Source of the DNA: Nocardiopsis algeriensis
GTDB taxonomy: Bacteria; Actinomycetota; Actinomycetes; Streptosporangiales; Streptosporangiaceae
Assembly (NCBI RefSeq): GCF_014203695.1
Contig: NZ_JACHJO010000010.1
Coordinates: 197,759 to 261,758, forward strand
Direction: 5' to 3'
DNA length: 64,000 bases
The number at the start of each line of letters is the position of its first letter. Position 1 is the stretch's first letter. The notes beneath the pieces were generated by a model. That model saw only the letters and a program-made list of their open reading frames with translations. It did no database searches and was not told the origin of the DNA. Both the position numbers and the translations under genes were made by a program. Shown in pieces: positions 54,590-64,000 of the stretch.

Positions 54590-54662
54590 CCGCTCCGGGG
54601 CGGAACGGACGCGGCGCGCCACCGACGCACGGGGGCCGGCTCCCGCACCGGGAAACGGCAGC

Positions 54663-54694
54663 GGCCGCCCGCCCCTTCGCCGGGGCGGGCGGCC
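54663..54694. terminator. bidirectional terminator hairpin
   Basis: A perfect 13-bp stem (GGCCGCCCGCCCC and its complement) with a six-base TTCGCC loop between the convergent hemolysin III and glyS genes. Confidence 0.8.
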
Positions 54695-54725
54695 GTGCGG
54701 CCCGAGATGATCCCGGGAACAGGCC

Positions 54726-56114
54726 CTAGCAGCCGGGCAGACGCTCGAAGAGGTAGGTCTCCACCCGGTCGAGGGAGACGCGCTCCTGGGACATGGTGTC
54801 GCGCTCGCGCACGGTGACCGCGCCGTCCTCCAGGGTGTCGAAGTCCACCGTCACGCAGAACGGGGTGCCGATCTCGTCCTGGCGGCGGTAGCGGCGGCCG
54901 ATCGCGCCGGCGTCGTCGAACTCCACGTTCCAGCGGCGGCGCAGCTGGGCGGCGAGGTCGCGGGCCTTGGGCGACAGGTCGGTGTTGCGCGACAGCGGCA
55001 GCACCGCGACCTTGACCGGGGCCAGGCGCGGGTCCAGGCGCATGACGGCGCGCTTTTCCAGCTTGCCCTTGGCATTGGGTGCCTCGTCGACGTTGTAGGC
55101 GTCCAGCATGAACGTCAGGACCGCCCGGTCGACACCCGCCGCGGGCTCGATGACGTACGGGAAGTAGCGCTCGTTGTTGACCTGGTCGAAGTAGGACAGG
55201 TCGACGCCGGAGGCCTCGGAGTGCGTCTTCAGGTCGTAGTCGGTGCGGTTGGCGATGCCTTCCAGCTCGCCCCACTCACTGCCCACGAAGTTGAAGCGGT
55301 ACTCGATGTCCACCGTGCGCTTGGAGTAGTGGGACAGCTTCTCCTGCGGGTGCTCGTACAGGCGAAGGTCGTCCTTGGCGATGCCCAGGTCGACGTACCA
55401 CTGCATGCGGGTGTCGATCCAGTACTCGTGCCACTCCTCGTCGCTGCCCGGCTTGCAGAAGAACTCCATCTCCATCTGCTCGAACTCGCGGGTGCGGAAG
55501 ATGAAGTTGCCGGGCGTGATCTCGTTGCGGAACGACTTGCCGATCTGGCCGATGCCGAAGGGGATCTTGCGGCGGGAGCTCTGCTCGACGTTCTTGTAGT
55601 TGACGAAGATGCCCTGCGCGGTTTCGGGGCGCAGGTAGGCCAGGCCCTTCTCGTCCTGGACCGGGCCCAGGAAGGTGCGCAGCAGGCCGTTGAACATGCG
55701 CGGCTCGGTGAAGGAATCCTTCGCGCCGCAGCTGGGGCAGGCGAGCGCGGACAGGCCGCCCTCGGGCTCCTTGCCGTGCTTCTCCTCGTAGGCCTCGACG
55801 AGGTGGTCGGCTCGGAAGCGCTTGTGGCAGGACTGGCACTCGGTGAGGGGGTCGACGAACGCCGTCACGTGGCCGGAGGCCTCCCAGACCTCGCGGGCCA
55901 GGATGACACTGGAGTCGAGGCCCACGACGTCCTCGCGCTCCTGCACCATCGCGCGCCACCACTGGCGCTTGACGTTGTTCTTCAGCTCCACACCCAGGGG
56001 GCCGTAGTCCCAGGCGGCGCGCAGGCCACCGTAGATCTCGCTCGAGGGGTAGACCAGTCCTCGGCGCTTGGCGAGGTTGACCAGTGCGTCGACTGCCTCT
56101 GACTTGACGGCCAT
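54726..56114 (-). CDS. glyS: glycine-tRNA ligase, dimeric class II type
   Basis: The 462-residue class II aminoacyl-tRNA synthetase charges tRNA-Gly. Motifs: [36 protein letters not shown], a zinc-like CQSCHKRF...CPSCGAKD insertion, [46 protein letters not shown] and the C-terminal anticodon-binding domain ([11 protein letters not shown]). ATG 56114 was chosen over an ATG 15 bases upstream because GGAGAG lies seven bases before it. It is the eukaryote-like homodimeric type, typical of actinobacteria. Confidence 0.97.
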   Translation of the reverse strand: MAVKSEAVDALVNLAKRRGLVYPSSEIYGGLRAAWDYGPLGVELKNNVKRQWWRAMVQEREDVVGLDSSVILAREVWEASGHVTAFVDPLTECQSCHKRFRADHLVEAYEEKHGKEPEGGLSALACPSCGAKDSFTEPRMFNGLLRTFLGPVQDEKGLAYLRPETAQGIFVNYKNVEQSSRRKIPFGIGQIGKSFRNEITPGNFIFRTREFEQMEMEFFCKPGSDEEWHEYWIDTRMQWYVDLGIAKDDLRLYEHPQEKLSHYSKRTVDIEYRFNFVGSEWGELEGIANRTDYDLKTHSEASGVDLSYFDQVNNERYFPYVIEPAAGVDRAVLTFMLDAYNVDEAPNAKGKLEKRAVMRLDPRLAPVKVAVLPLSRNTDLSPKARDLAAQLRRRWNVEFDDAGAIGRRYRRQDEIGTPFCVTVDFDTLEDGAVTVRERDTMSQERVSLDRVETYLFERLPGC

Positions 56115-56290
56115 GGCGTGACTCTCCATCCGGCTGGCGGTCGGTGGATCGCGGTGCGCGATACATCGCTCGGTTAAGGGAACGGGAGGGCGGTACGCCA
56201 CCGCAGGAAGCGGCGGCGATCGCCCGTGTTCCCCCAGGCTAGGGCAAGAACCGGATGCCCGGGCCCCGGCGGCCCGGCCGCAGGGGGGTT

Positions 56291-56593
56291 TCAGGCCGGT
56301 TCGCGCCCGTCGAGGACCTCGAACGCGGTCGGCTCGTCGACGGCGCGCGACAGCAGCGGCACGGCGGTCACCTTGACCTCGAAGTCGGACAGCGCCCTGC
56401 GGTAGAACCCGGCGCCGTCCCACTCCGTGACCACGGTCCACAGCGAGGGGTCGTCGGCGGCCCGGCCGATCCGGTGGCCCCGGTAGCCGGGTCGCCGGGA
56501 GAGCACCTCCACCGCCGCCGCGGCGTCGCTTCGGAAGGCCTCGGTCTCGGCCTCGGGCACGGAGTAGCGGGTGATGACGATCACGCCGCCCAT
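56291..56593 (-). CDS. antibiotic biosynthesis monooxygenase (ABM) domain protein
   Basis: A 100-residue single-domain protein: [55 protein letters not shown] matches the dimeric alpha/beta-barrel ABM fold. Members act on polyketide or haem or have unknown roles. Its ATG is six bases past the tagF-like stop, with GGGGAGA overlapping that stop, so it is likely translated from the same message, a surprising partner for a wall-polymer enzyme. Confidence 0.85.
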   Translation of the reverse strand: MGGVIVITRYSVPEAETEAFRSDAAAAVEVLSRRPGYRGHRIGRAADDPSLWTVVTEWDGAGFYRRALSDFEVKVTAVPLLSRAVDEPTAFEVLDGREPA

Positions 56594-56599
56594 TCTCCC

Positions 56600-59500
56600 C
56601 TATCCGCCGAAGACCCTCTCCACGACCCTGGTGGCGGCGCCTCCGTCGTCGAGGGGACAGAACCGCTCGACGAAGGAGCGGTAGGCGCCGCGGCTGCGCT
56701 CGGCCACCGCGTCGATGTCGAGCAGGGCGGAGACGACGTCGTCGGACTCGGTCAGCAGCGGCCCCGGCGCGGTCTCCTCGAAGTCGAAGTAGAACCCGCG
56801 CAGGTTGTCCCGGTAGCTCTCCAGGTCGTAGGTGAAGAAGAGCATCGGACGGCCGGTGTTGGCGAAGTCGAACATCATCGACGAGTAGTCGGTGACGAGC
56901 ACGTCGGTGACGAGGAACAGCTCCATGACCTCGGGGTAGAGGGACACGTCGCGGACGAAGTCCCGGCCCACGACGGGGACGCTGTCGACCACGCGCGGGT
57001 GGCGGCGCACGAGCAGCACGTGGTCCCGGCCGAGCTTGTCGTACATGTGCTGCAGGTCGAGGTGGAGGTCGAGCTTGTGCTTGCCCCGCGTGTAGTACTT
57101 GTCGTCGCGCCAGGTGGGCGCGTACAGCACGACCCTCTTGCCCTGGGGCAGGCCGAGCCTGCGCCGGGTGCGCTCGGCGATCGCGTCGCGCTCGGGTGAG
57201 TGGAAGACGTCGTTGCGCGGGTAGCCGGTCTCCAGGATCTCGCCCTCGAAGCGGAAGGCGCTGCGCAGGATGGGGGTCGCCCACGGGCTGGGCGAGACCA
57301 GGTAGTCCCACTGCCGGGTCTCCCAGGCGAGCTTGTCGAAGTAGTCGCGGGACTTGCCCCGGATGTTCTCCACGTCGAAGCCGATGCGCTTGAGCATCGA
57401 CCCGTGCCAGGTCTGGACGACCACCTGGCCGGGGCGGCGGTGGAACCAGGCGGGCTGGCGGGAGTTGGTGACCAGGTAGCGGCTGCGCGCGAGCGCCTCG
57501 TAGTACTCCCGTCCCCGGTGGCGTACCGGCCTCAGGTCCGCGGGCGGGCGCACCTGCCCGTCGGCGACCAGCCACGACATCGGGTACTCGGCCCAGCGCT
57601 CCCGCTTGCGCAGCTCGGCGTGGATGCTGCTGGGGCTGTCGGAGTACTGGCGGCCGGTGTAGCTGTCGAACAGGACGTCCTCGATGATCGGTTCCCCGCG
57701 CCGGGCCGGGTAGAACGTCTCGCGCAGTTCCCGCTGGGCGAAGGTGCCGCGCTCGGAGGCCCGCAGGTCGCTCGCGACCTGGAGCACCGGGATGCCCGCC
57801 CCGTGGTAGGAGAGCGTGTAGGCGCGCTCGGAGGTCCGCATCTCCAGGGGCATGCCGCTGATCACGGTGTCGGTGAAGTCCACGCCCGCGTCGATGTCGG
57901 CTGCGCCCGTGGGAGGGCCGATCCGCGCGCACAGCTGATAGGTGCCCGCGGGCAGGGAGAGGACCCCCGAGAGCGTCGGGACGTCCGCGGGGGCGAAGCG
58001 GGCGGTGAAGCGGTCCCCCGAGCGCTCGACGGTGAGCGGGTGCTCGGCGTCGCGGCCCCGGGCCCGGAGCACCATCTCCATCCCGCTGTCCGCGCGGAAG
58101 CTCCCCGACAGCAGGAGGGCCCGGCCTTCCCAGGCCGCGCTGTCCACGACGGGACGGGCGTGTCCGGCGCGCAGCTTCATGCGGCCGGTGACCGTACGCA
58201 GCACCGCCAGCTCCTGCCTGCTGCCGACCCCGGTGTAGGAGGCGGTTCCGGCGTCCCCAGCCAGGATCAGGTCGACGGTCTCCCTCGCCGGGGTGAGGAG
58301 GTGCACGTCCCACTCCTCCTGGCGGATGACACCGCCGCACTCGCTGACGCCGAGGGCGAAGAGCTCATCGGCCCCGACACGGGCGGTGAAGCGGTCGCCG
58401 TCGACCGTGAGCGGGCGGACCAGGACGGCGGTCCCCGGGCGGCGGACGAGCCGCAGCTCGACCGCCTCACCGGCGGGGGGCGAGAGCAGGTCTCCCTCGA
58501 TCTCCAGGGTCCGGGACGCGGCGTCGAGGCGGTGGGCGGTGACGCGGGCACGGGTGTGCTCGACGCTCACGGCCAGGTGGTGGTCGCGGTCCCAGTGGGG
58601 GCGGATCCACACCCCGTCGCCGACATGGAGGGCCTCGGGGCGCTCCGGCGGCCCCGGGACGGGGTTGGAGACGAACCGGCGGCGGGTCAGGCCGCGGTTG
58701 CGGACGACCAGTTCGATCTTCCATGCGCCCTCCGCCCACCGGCCGGAGGAGCGCAGCCTGCGGGGGTCGAGGACGACGGTGAAGCCGCCGAGGTCGTGGC
58801 GGGCGGCATCGGCGACGTCGGGCAGGCGGTACTCCGCGGCACGGCGCACGCGCACGGGCAGGCGGAGGCGGCGGCCTCCGGGTCCGACGGCGAAGGCGGC
58901 CACGTGCTGGTGCCAGCGGCGGTGGGCGCGCAGGTGGCGGATGCCGAGTCTGCCGCTGACGTGCAGGCGCCCCTCCTCCCAGTGGATCCGCTCCGTCTTC
59001 TGGCGGACCTTGATCTCCTCGTCGACCCGGTAGATCTCGCGGGGCACCGCCTTGGCGGGGTCGCGGGACTCGAAGAAGGGGTAGCGGAGGTAGTAGGACA
59101 GGCCGCGGCGGGCGAGTGTGGCCTTGGTGATCTCCACGCTGCGGGCAAAGGTGGCGACCTCCATCAGGTCGTCGACGCGGTGCCTGCGGACGAGGTGGTA
59201 GAGGAGCCGGTCCAGAGTGCCCAGACCACGCAGGAGGGAGTCCGGGACGTGGTCGAGGTAGGCGTTGACCTGGACGACCGCGGCGGCGCGCGCCTCCTCG
59301 TCCGCGTCGCCGAGCCGCAGCAGGAGGTGGTGGATCTCCCCCTTCAGGAGGGTGCGGTCCCACAGTTCGCGGTCGGCTCCGGGAAGGGTGGCCGCGAGCC
59401 GGGTCATCGCGGTGAGGCGCCGGGTGAGGGCCCTCGCCTCCAACCGGGGCCCGGACGCCTGCCGTTCGCGCCGCAGCAGGACGGGGCCGGGCAGGACGTC

Positions 59501-60229
59501 GACGGAGCGGGCGGCCATGGCGGCGCGCCGCAGGGCGAGGTCGGCGTCCTCGGGGGCCAGTCCGTGATCCGGAAGGGACTCCCAGAAGTCCCGGCGCCAC
59601 AGCTTGTTGCCGACGGCTCGGTCGGCGGCCAGCCCGGGGACGTGGCGCGGGTCCTCGGCGACGCGGTGCCTCCCGTAGTACCTGCGGTGCCGCTTGGAGG
59701 GCGCGGCACCCAGCTCGTTGAACTTGTGGACATTGCCGACGACGAGGTCGGAGCGGGTGTCGGCGGCGCTGCCCGCGAGGTAGGAGAGGGCGTAGCCGGT
59801 GAGCGCGTCGCAGCCTTCGAGGAAGAGCAGGTGGGTGCCGTGCGCGGCGGCGGCCCCCAGGGCCCGGGCGGCGGCGTGGTCGGAGGCGGGGCCGTCGGCC
59901 AGGAGGACGGCGAGGACGCCGGGCGGCGGCGTCCCGGCCCAGGCCTCGGCGGCCGCGAGCCCGTTCTCACGGGCGGTGTCGGTCGTCTCGTCCCCGTGTT
60001 CGTCCTCCCCGCCCCCCGGATCCTCCTCCGCGTCGGTGCGTACCGGTACGAGGACGACCTCCGTCCTCTCCCCCGGACGGGGGCTTCCGCCGGAGGCTCC
60101 CGCGGCCGCGCTCTGGCGGGCCAGGGAGTCGAGGCAGTACTGCAGGTGCGGCTCGGTGACGTCGAACGTCACGATGGCTGTCGGGGTCACGAAAGTTGGC
60201 ACTCTCCGGGCGGCCGCCGCGGGGGGCAT
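56600..60229 (-). CDS. TagF-like polymerase: GT-A-like domain, beta-rich middle, CDP-glycerol transferase
   Basis: The 1209-residue protein has an N-terminal GT-A-like domain of about 300 residues ([36 protein letters not shown] where a DxD-like motif is expected), a middle of about 530 beta-rich residues, and a C-terminal CDP-glycerol:poly(glycerophosphate) glycerophosphotransferase part of about 380 residues ([50 protein letters not shown]). It should build glycerol-phosphate wall polymer at the inner membrane face. ATG 60229 is the most upstream start; GTG codons further in are alternatives. Its end touches the ABM gene. Confidence 0.87.
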   Translation of the reverse strand: MPPAAAARRVPTFVTPTAIVTFDVTEPHLQYCLDSLARQSAAAGASGGSPRPGERTEVVLVPVRTDAEEDPGGGEDEHGDETTDTARENGLAAAEAWAGTPPPGVLAVLLADGPASDHAAARALGAAAAHGTHLLFLEGCDALTGYALSYLAGSAADTRSDLVVGNVHKFNELGAAPSKRHRRYYGRHRVAEDPRHVPGLAADRAVGNKLWRRDFWESLPDHGLAPEDADLALRRAAMAARSVDVLPGPVLLRRERQASGPRLEARALTRRLTAMTRLAATLPGADRELWDRTLLKGEIHHLLLRLGDADEEARAAAVVQVNAYLDHVPDSLLRGLGTLDRLLYHLVRRHRVDDLMEVATFARSVEITKATLARRGLSYYLRYPFFESRDPAKAVPREIYRVDEEIKVRQKTERIHWEEGRLHVSGRLGIRHLRAHRRWHQHVAAFAVGPGGRRLRLPVRVRRAAEYRLPDVADAARHDLGGFTVVLDPRRLRSSGRWAEGAWKIELVVRNRGLTRRRFVSNPVPGPPERPEALHVGDGVWIRPHWDRDHHLAVSVEHTRARVTAHRLDAASRTLEIEGDLLSPPAGEAVELRLVRRPGTAVLVRPLTVDGDRFTARVGADELFALGVSECGGVIRQEEWDVHLLTPARETVDLILAGDAGTASYTGVGSRQELAVLRTVTGRMKLRAGHARPVVDSAAWEGRALLLSGSFRADSGMEMVLRARGRDAEHPLTVERSGDRFTARFAPADVPTLSGVLSLPAGTYQLCARIGPPTGAADIDAGVDFTDTVISGMPLEMRTSERAYTLSYHGAGIPVLQVASDLRASERGTFAQRELRETFYPARRGEPIIEDVLFDSYTGRQYSDSPSSIHAELRKRERWAEYPMSWLVADGQVRPPADLRPVRHRGREYYEALARSRYLVTNSRQPAWFHRRPGQVVVQTWHGSMLKRIGFDVENIRGKSRDYFDKLAWETRQWDYLVSPSPWATPILRSAFRFEGEILETGYPRNDVFHSPERDAIAERTRRRLGLPQGKRVVLYAPTWRDDKYYTRGKHKLDLHLDLQHMYDKLGRDHVLLVRRHPRVVDSVPVVGRDFVRDVSLYPEVMELFLVTDVLVTDYSSMMFDFANTGRPMLFFTYDLESYRDNLRGFYFDFEETAPGPLLTESDDVVSALLDIDAVAERSRGAYRSFVERFCPLDDGGAATRVVERVFGG

Positions 60230-60385
60230 GCGAGGCGGGCTGATGTGGTCTGACAGGCTATGACAACCGACTGTAGAGGATTACCTACTTCGCGTGAGCG
60301 AAATGCGCATGAAAGACCGGTAGGTTCTGGGTAGGACGGACCTGGACCGGCCCGAGGCACGGGCCCCCTGAGCGGAACGGACAGC

Positions 60386-60745
60386 ATGGCCCTTCCTGAG
60401 CACGGCGACGAGCAGCAGAGTCAGGACCCGGGAAGCGCCCCGCCCTCGGGGAGCGCCCCCAGGGGCGCGGTGCGCCGGATGGTGGAGCGCCGCAGCGCGG
60501 TGCCGCTCGTGTGGCTGACGCGGGGCCCGCGCCGACTGGTGCTGCCGGCCATGGGTCTCCTCTTCATCGCGGGGCTGGCGGCCCCCGGGCCCGCGAGCGC
60601 GCTCTGCCTCGTGCTGGTCGCCGCCTTCCTCGGGTGGCTGGCGTTCCTGGCATGGCCCTCCCTCGACCGGCGGCAGCGGCTTCCCCGGGTCCTCGTCGTC
60701 GTGGTCGTGCTGTTCCTCGCACTGGCACGGGCGCTCGGCCACTGA
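60386..60745 (+). CDS. small membrane protein of a DUF6703-like actinobacterial family
   Basis: A 119-residue protein with a polar, Pro-rich N-terminus of about 35 residues, the block RRMVERRSAVPLVWLTRGPRRLVLPAMGLLFIAGL, and two more hydrophobic segments. The layout and the RSAVPLVWL block fit the small actinobacterial membrane proteins of the DUF6703 type, of unknown function. It lies divergent from the TagF-like gene and 79 bases before the zinc transport operon. Confidence 0.75.
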   Translation: MALPEHGDEQQSQDPGSAPPSGSAPRGAVRRMVERRSAVPLVWLTRGPRRLVLPAMGLLFIAGLAAPGPASALCLVLVAAFLGWLAFLAWPSLDRRQRLPRVLVVVVVLFLALARALGH

Positions 60746-60789
60746 GCCTCCGACCTGCGCGGAGGACGTCGTTCCACCTCGCGCGTATT

Positions 60790-60818
60790 TTGACAACCAT
60801 TTTCGTTTTCGCGATACT
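60790..60818 (+). promoter_or_regulatory. leaderless znuCB-zur promoter overlapped by a Zur-like box
   Basis: TTGACA (60790-60795), a 17-base spacer and GATACT (60813-60818) form a near-consensus promoter. The expected start site, seven bases after the -10, is the G of the znuC GTG (60825), so the message is leaderless. TGACAACCATTTTCG (60791-60805) over the -35 and spacer resembles the actinobacterial Zur box TGAAAATGATTTTCA. Confidence 0.8.
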
Positions 60819-60824
60819 GAGGGT

Positions 60825-61655
60825 GTGTCTGTCCAGTCCAGCGGCGCTCCCGCACCCCTCGCCTTCCAAACCGTCGACGCCCGCGTCGCCTACGACGGTG
60901 ACCTCGTTCTCGACGGGGTGAGCGTCGACATACCGGCGGGTCAGACCGTCGCGGTGCTGGGCGCCAACGGCTCGGGCAAGTCCACCCTGATGCGCGCGAT
61001 GCTCGGCATCGTGCCGCTCGCCTCCGGCGAGATCCGCCTCCACGGCACACCGCTGCGGCGCTTCCGCGACTGGAGGCGCATCGGCTACGTCCCCCAGAGG
61101 CTCACCGCCGGAGGCGGTGTGCCCGCGACCGTGCGCGAGGTCGTCTCCTCGGGGCGGGTCGCCGCGCGCCGCCGCCTCTCCCTCCCCGGCCGCGCCGACC
61201 GGGTCGCCGTCGACGAGGCCCTGGAGGCCGTCGGCCTGGCCGACCGGGCCGGGGCCTCGGTGCGCGAACTGTCGGGCGGGCAGCAGCAGCGTGTGCTCAT
61301 CGCCCGCGCCCTGGCCGGGCGGCCCGACACCTTCGTCATGGACGAGCCGATGGCCGGCGTGGACGCCGAGAGCCAGGGCGCGCTCGCCCGCAGCCTCTCC
61401 CGCCTGCGCGCCTCCGGTTCCACCGTCGTCCTGGTCCTGCACGAGCTGGGGCCGCTGGAGGACGTCATCGAGCGCGCCGTGGTGCTGGAAGGCGGCCGTG
61501 TCGTGCACGACGGCATCCCGCCGAAGCCCTCCGGGGAGTGCGCCCGGCCCGGGCACGAGCACCAACACCCCCATCCCGATCCCAACGCCCCGGAGGCGGC
61601 CGAGAGCCAGAGCCCCGCGGACCTGATCAGACTCGAGGTACCCGGCCGTGACTGA
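60825..61655 (+). CDS. znuC: zinc ABC transporter ATPase ZnuC type
   Basis: The 276-residue protein is an ABC ATPase for metal import: Walker A GANGSGKSTLMRAMLG, IGYVPQRL, signature LSGGQQQRVLIARALAG, Walker B TFVMDEPMAGVD and the switch His in VVLVLHELG. A His-rich C-terminal tail (GHEHQHPHPDPN) suggests zinc binding. It starts at a leaderless GTG. Its stop overlaps znuB by eight bases. The znuA binding protein is not within the window, at least not next to this operon. Confidence 0.93.
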   Translation: MSVQSSGAPAPLAFQTVDARVAYDGDLVLDGVSVDIPAGQTVAVLGANGSGKSTLMRAMLGIVPLASGEIRLHGTPLRRFRDWRRIGYVPQRLTAGGGVPATVREVVSSGRVAARRRLSLPGRADRVAVDEALEAVGLADRAGASVRELSGGQQQRVLIARALAGRPDTFVMDEPMAGVDAESQGALARSLSRLRASGSTVVLVLHELGPLEDVIERAVVLEGGRVVHDGIPPKPSGECARPGHEHQHPHPDPNAPEAAESQSPADLIRLEVPGRD

Positions 61656-62541
61656 ACTGCTCCAGTACGACTTCATGCGGCGGGCGCTCGTCGCCGCGGT
61701 GCTGGTCGGCCTGGCCACCCCGGTCATCGGCACCTACCTCGTCCAGCGCCGCCTCTCCCTGCTGGGAGACGGCATCGGTCACGTCGCCCTGACCGGTGTG
61801 GCACTGGGAGTGCTCACCAACACCTCCCCCGTCCTGACCGCCGCCGTGGTGGCCACGCTCGGGGCCGTCCTCATCGAGGTGGTGCGCGAGCACACCCGTG
61901 CCAGCGGCGACGTCGCACTGGCCCTGCTGTTCTACGGCGGTATCGCGGGAGGCGTGCTGCTCATCGGCCTGGCCCCGGGTGCCGGCAGCGCCACCCTGAC
62001 GTCGTTCCTCTTCGGTTCGGTGAGCACCGTGAGCGAGGAGGAGGTCTGGATCGTGGGCGGACTCGCCGTCTGCGTCGCCCTGGTCGTGGCGGTGTTCGGC
62101 CGCGAGCTGTTCGTGCTGTGCCACGACGAGGAGGTCGCCAAGGCACACGGGCTGCCGGTGCGCTTCCTGAGCATCCTCCTGGCGGTGACCGCGGCGCTGA
62201 CCGTCGTCATCGCGATGCGGGTGGTGGGTGTGCTCATGGTCAGCGCACTGATGATCATCCCCGTCGCCGCGGCCCAGCAGCTCACCCGCAGCTTCCGGGT
62301 GACCATGGGGCTGGCCGTCCTGATCGGACTGCTGTCCTCACTGGGCGGCCTGACCACGGCGTTCCACTCCGATCTCTCCCCGGGTGCCACGATCGTGCTC
62401 CTGGCCCTGGCCGTGTTCTGCGTCTGCGTGGCGGTCGGCCGCGTGCTGCGCCGCACACTGGGGCGCCGCCCCCCGACGGCCCCGCCGAGGGGGGACGGGG
62501 AGACTGTCGGTACGATGCCCGCAACAACTGGGGGAGGGTGA
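61648..62541 (+). CDS. znuB: zinc ABC transporter permease ZnuB type
   Basis: The 297-residue protein has about eight membrane segments with the family's YDFMRRALVAAVLVGLATPVIGTYLVQRRLSLLGDGIGHVALTGVALG, ALLFYGGIAGGVLLIGL, and VVGVLMVSALMIIPVAAAQQL. Together with ZnuC it imports zinc or manganese. GTG 61648 lies within the end of znuC, so the two are translationally coupled. The C-terminal tail has extra Arg and Pro residues. Confidence 0.94.
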   Translation: MTELLQYDFMRRALVAAVLVGLATPVIGTYLVQRRLSLLGDGIGHVALTGVALGVLTNTSPVLTAAVVATLGAVLIEVVREHTRASGDVALALLFYGGIAGGVLLIGLAPGAGSATLTSFLFGSVSTVSEEEVWIVGGLAVCVALVVAVFGRELFVLCHDEEVAKAHGLPVRFLSILLAVTAALTVVIAMRVVGVLMVSALMIIPVAAAQQLTRSFRVTMGLAVLIGLLSSLGGLTTAFHSDLSPGATIVLLALAVFCVCVAVGRVLRRTLGRRPPTAPPRGDGETVGTMPATTGGG

Positions 62542-62545
62542 GGAA

Positions 62546-62923
62546 ATGAGTGCACGACGTGAGGCCGTCCGTGAGGCCCTGAGCGCTTCCCCGGAGTTCC
62601 GCAGCGCCCAGGAGCTGTACGCCGCCCTTCGCGCCGGCGGCTCCAAGATCGGCCTGACCACCGTCTACAGGGCGCTCCAGGCCCTGAGTGACTCCGGTGA
62701 GGTCGACGTGCTGCGCACCGACGACGGCGAGGCCGTCTACCGCGCCTGCGACACGGAGAGCCACCACCACCACCTCGTGTGCCGGGTGTGCTCCACCGCT
62801 GTCGAGATCGAGGGGCCGACCGTGGAGCGCTGGGCCGCGGAGATGGGTGACAAGCACGGCTTCACCGGCGTCACCCATACCGTGGAGGTCTTCGGTACCT
62901 GCGCCCGCTGCTCCCGCTCCTGA
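62546..62923 (+). CDS. zur: Fur-family zinc regulator Zur
   Basis: The 125-residue protein has the Fur winged helix (SARREAVREALSASPEFRSAQELYAALRAGGSKIGLTTVYRALQAL), a His-rich metal site (TESHHHHLVCRVC) and the structural-zinc CxxC pairs (CRVC; CARC). Fur-family members next to znuCB are usually Zur. It lies four bases after znuB with GGAGGG before the ATG, and the Zur-like box at the operon promoter points to autoregulation. Confidence 0.92.
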   Translation: MSARREAVREALSASPEFRSAQELYAALRAGGSKIGLTTVYRALQALSDSGEVDVLRTDDGEAVYRACDTESHHHHLVCRVCSTAVEIEGPTVERWAAEMGDKHGFTGVTHTVEVFGTCARCSRS

Positions 62924-62941
62924 GCCCCGTCAGGCCGTGAT

Positions 62942-63000
62942 CCCGTGCCTGCGGCCCCTTCCACCGCGCGAGACGCGGTGAGGACGGCCGCAGGTACGGG
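62942..63000. terminator. bidirectional terminator, long stem
   Basis: A 15-bp stem (62942-62956 with 62986-63000) with one G-U pair encloses a second stem of CACCGCG / CGCGGTG. It lies between the convergent zur and SGNH hydrolase genes. Confidence 0.7.
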
Positions 63001-63009
63001 ACCAGCGGA

Positions 63010-63822
63010 TCAGTTGCGGCGGAGCGGTTCCAGGACCGGGCGCTTGGGCCGGACGTTGTCGCCGGAGGAGCGGCCGGTCAGCCGGCGGCCGATCCACGGG
63101 ACCAGGAACTCGCGGGCCCAGTACAGGTCGTCCTGGCGAGCGGCACGCCAGGGACGCGCGGCGACCGGCGGCCAGGGCTCGTTCCAGTCCCCTTCGACCG
63201 GTACGCCGAGCACCTCGGCCACCCTCAGGGCCATCCGGCGGTGGCCCTCCGAGGACAGGTGGAGCCGGTCCCAGCTCCAGGCGCGCTGGTCGTCGAGGAT
63301 GCGCATGCTCCACAGGTCGACGACGTCGCAGCCGTACGTGTCGGCGACGGCGCGCACGTTCATGTTGTAGGTGGCGATCTTGCCGCGCATGTGGCGCATG
63401 ACCGGCTGCCAGTTGGTGTCGAACCCGGTGAAGACGACGACGTGCGCGCCGGTGCGGCTCAGTTCGCGTACGGCGCCCTCGAAGACGGAGGCCACCGCGT
63501 CGGGGTCGCTGCCGGGGCGGATGATGTCGTTGCCGCCCGCGCACAGGGTGACCAGGTCCGGAGCGAGCTCGACGGCCCGGGGAAGCTGCTCGTCGACGAT
63601 CTGCCCGACGAGCTTGCCGCGCACGGCCAGGTTGGCGTAGCGCACCTCCGCGACGTGGTCGGCGAGATGCTCCGCGAGCCGGTCCGCCCACCCCCGGTAG
63701 CGCCCGTTCGGAACGGTGTCGCTGTCGGGGTAGGGGTCACTCATGCCCTCGGTGAAGCTGTCACCGAGGGCCACGTAGGAGACGATGTCCTCTTTCACCA
63801 GATGCGCACCAAAACCGCTCAT
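63010..63822 (-). CDS. cytoplasmic SGNH/GDSL-family hydrolase
   Basis: The 270-residue protein has SGNH blocks: VALGDSFTEGMSDPYPDSDT (Ser), NLAVRGK (Gly region), LCAGGNDIIRPG (Asn) and SWDRLHLSSEGHRRM (Asp/His). There is no signal peptide. The substrate is unknown. ATG 63822 gives ten extra residues compared with GTG at VKEDIVSYV, either of which is possible. It converges on zur across a hairpin. Confidence 0.9.
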   Translation of the reverse strand: MSGFGAHLVKEDIVSYVALGDSFTEGMSDPYPDSDTVPNGRYRGWADRLAEHLADHVAEVRYANLAVRGKLVGQIVDEQLPRAVELAPDLVTLCAGGNDIIRPGSDPDAVASVFEGAVRELSRTGAHVVVFTGFDTNWQPVMRHMRGKIATYNMNVRAVADTYGCDVVDLWSMRILDDQRAWSWDRLHLSSEGHRRMALRVAEVLGVPVEGDWNEPWPPVAARPWRAARQDDLYWAREFLVPWIGRRLTGRSSGDNVRPKRPVLEPLRRN

Positions 63823-64000
63823 GGCACCCGATCATGCAACTCAAAGCCCTGGTTACGCGACAGTAGGTTGATGCCCCGAGCATTTTTGAGCTCCAGCTCA
63901 CAGTGAGAACCCCGCCCTCAAGACTCCCGAACCGGGGCCGAGGCGAAGCGCCGGTTCCCCGCACGCCCACCCGCGCCCCAGGGGGTGTGCCGTGAGGGCG

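Noticed and set aside
63992..64000. GTG after a GGGGG run at the right edge, a possible next gene start
   Set aside because: Only three codons are visible, so nothing supports it beyond a weak ribosome site.

Overview
The window is about 64 kb of very GC-rich DNA with dense genes, many GTG starts and strong Shine-Dalgarno sites or leaderless promoters. The gene families (DUF3516 helicase, PAC2 protein, MmsAB sugar transporter, DUF574 methyltransferase, an HrdB-type sigma factor, Zur with ZnuCB) fit a filamentous actinobacterium. A member of the Nocardiopsaceae such as Nocardiopsis is my best guess, but this is inference, because no 16S gene is present. I see no prophage, insertion sequence or CRISPR array. 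It reads as ordinary chromosome.

Left part (1-22 kb). It opens with the 3' end of a membrane-anchored protein, then cobalamin-independent methionine synthase (metE) behind a cobalamin riboswitch and a membrane-anchored polysaccharide deacetylase. A minus-strand run follows: a PhzF-like protein, an unknown protein, an ABC-class ATPase, and a PAC2 protein overlapping pyrD. Next are an Lrp/AsnC regulator, a membrane-anchored double-psi barrel protein, and a tryptophan-catabolic pair (kynA, kynU) with a divergent Lrp/AsnC regulator. The section ends with an HD-domain hydrolase, an MFS transporter, a VOC protein, a DeoR regulator, a GDPD-fold protein that has lost its active site, and a large SGNH hydrolase.

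Middle part (22-39 kb). This holds a CAU-anticodon tRNA gene, mdh, a leaderless DUF3516 helicase, a riboflavin RibD split into two overlapping genes in reversed order, a DUF574 methyltransferase behind an AT-richer gap, two tandem tRNA-Asn genes, a two-gene unit of small proteins, an FAD/Fe-S D-2-hydroxyacid dehydrogenase, a GH18 chitinase-like enzyme, and a dnaG-sigma factor pair. The dnaG gene carries an in-frame 311-residue intein inserted exactly before a zinc-ligand cysteine of the primase zinc finger. The intein shows the Trp/Cys/Thr signature of class 3 inteins together with a Cys at position 1. This is the most interesting object in the window.

Right part (39-64 kb). An L-arabinose locus is laid out as lacI-araB-araD-araA-chvE-mmsA-mmsB, with one LacI-type operator inside the lacI promoter and a second in the first codons of araB. 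Beyond it lie dgt, a YdcF-family membrane protein with a repeated Thr-Arg motif in its cytoplasmic tail, pyruvate phosphate dikinase, a hemolysin III-family protein behind a strong palindrome, glyS, an ABM-domain protein, and a 1209-residue TagF-like protein of wall-polymer synthesis. The window closes with znuC-znuB-zur, which starts at a near-perfect leaderless promoter overlapped by a Zur-like box, and a small SGNH hydrolase.
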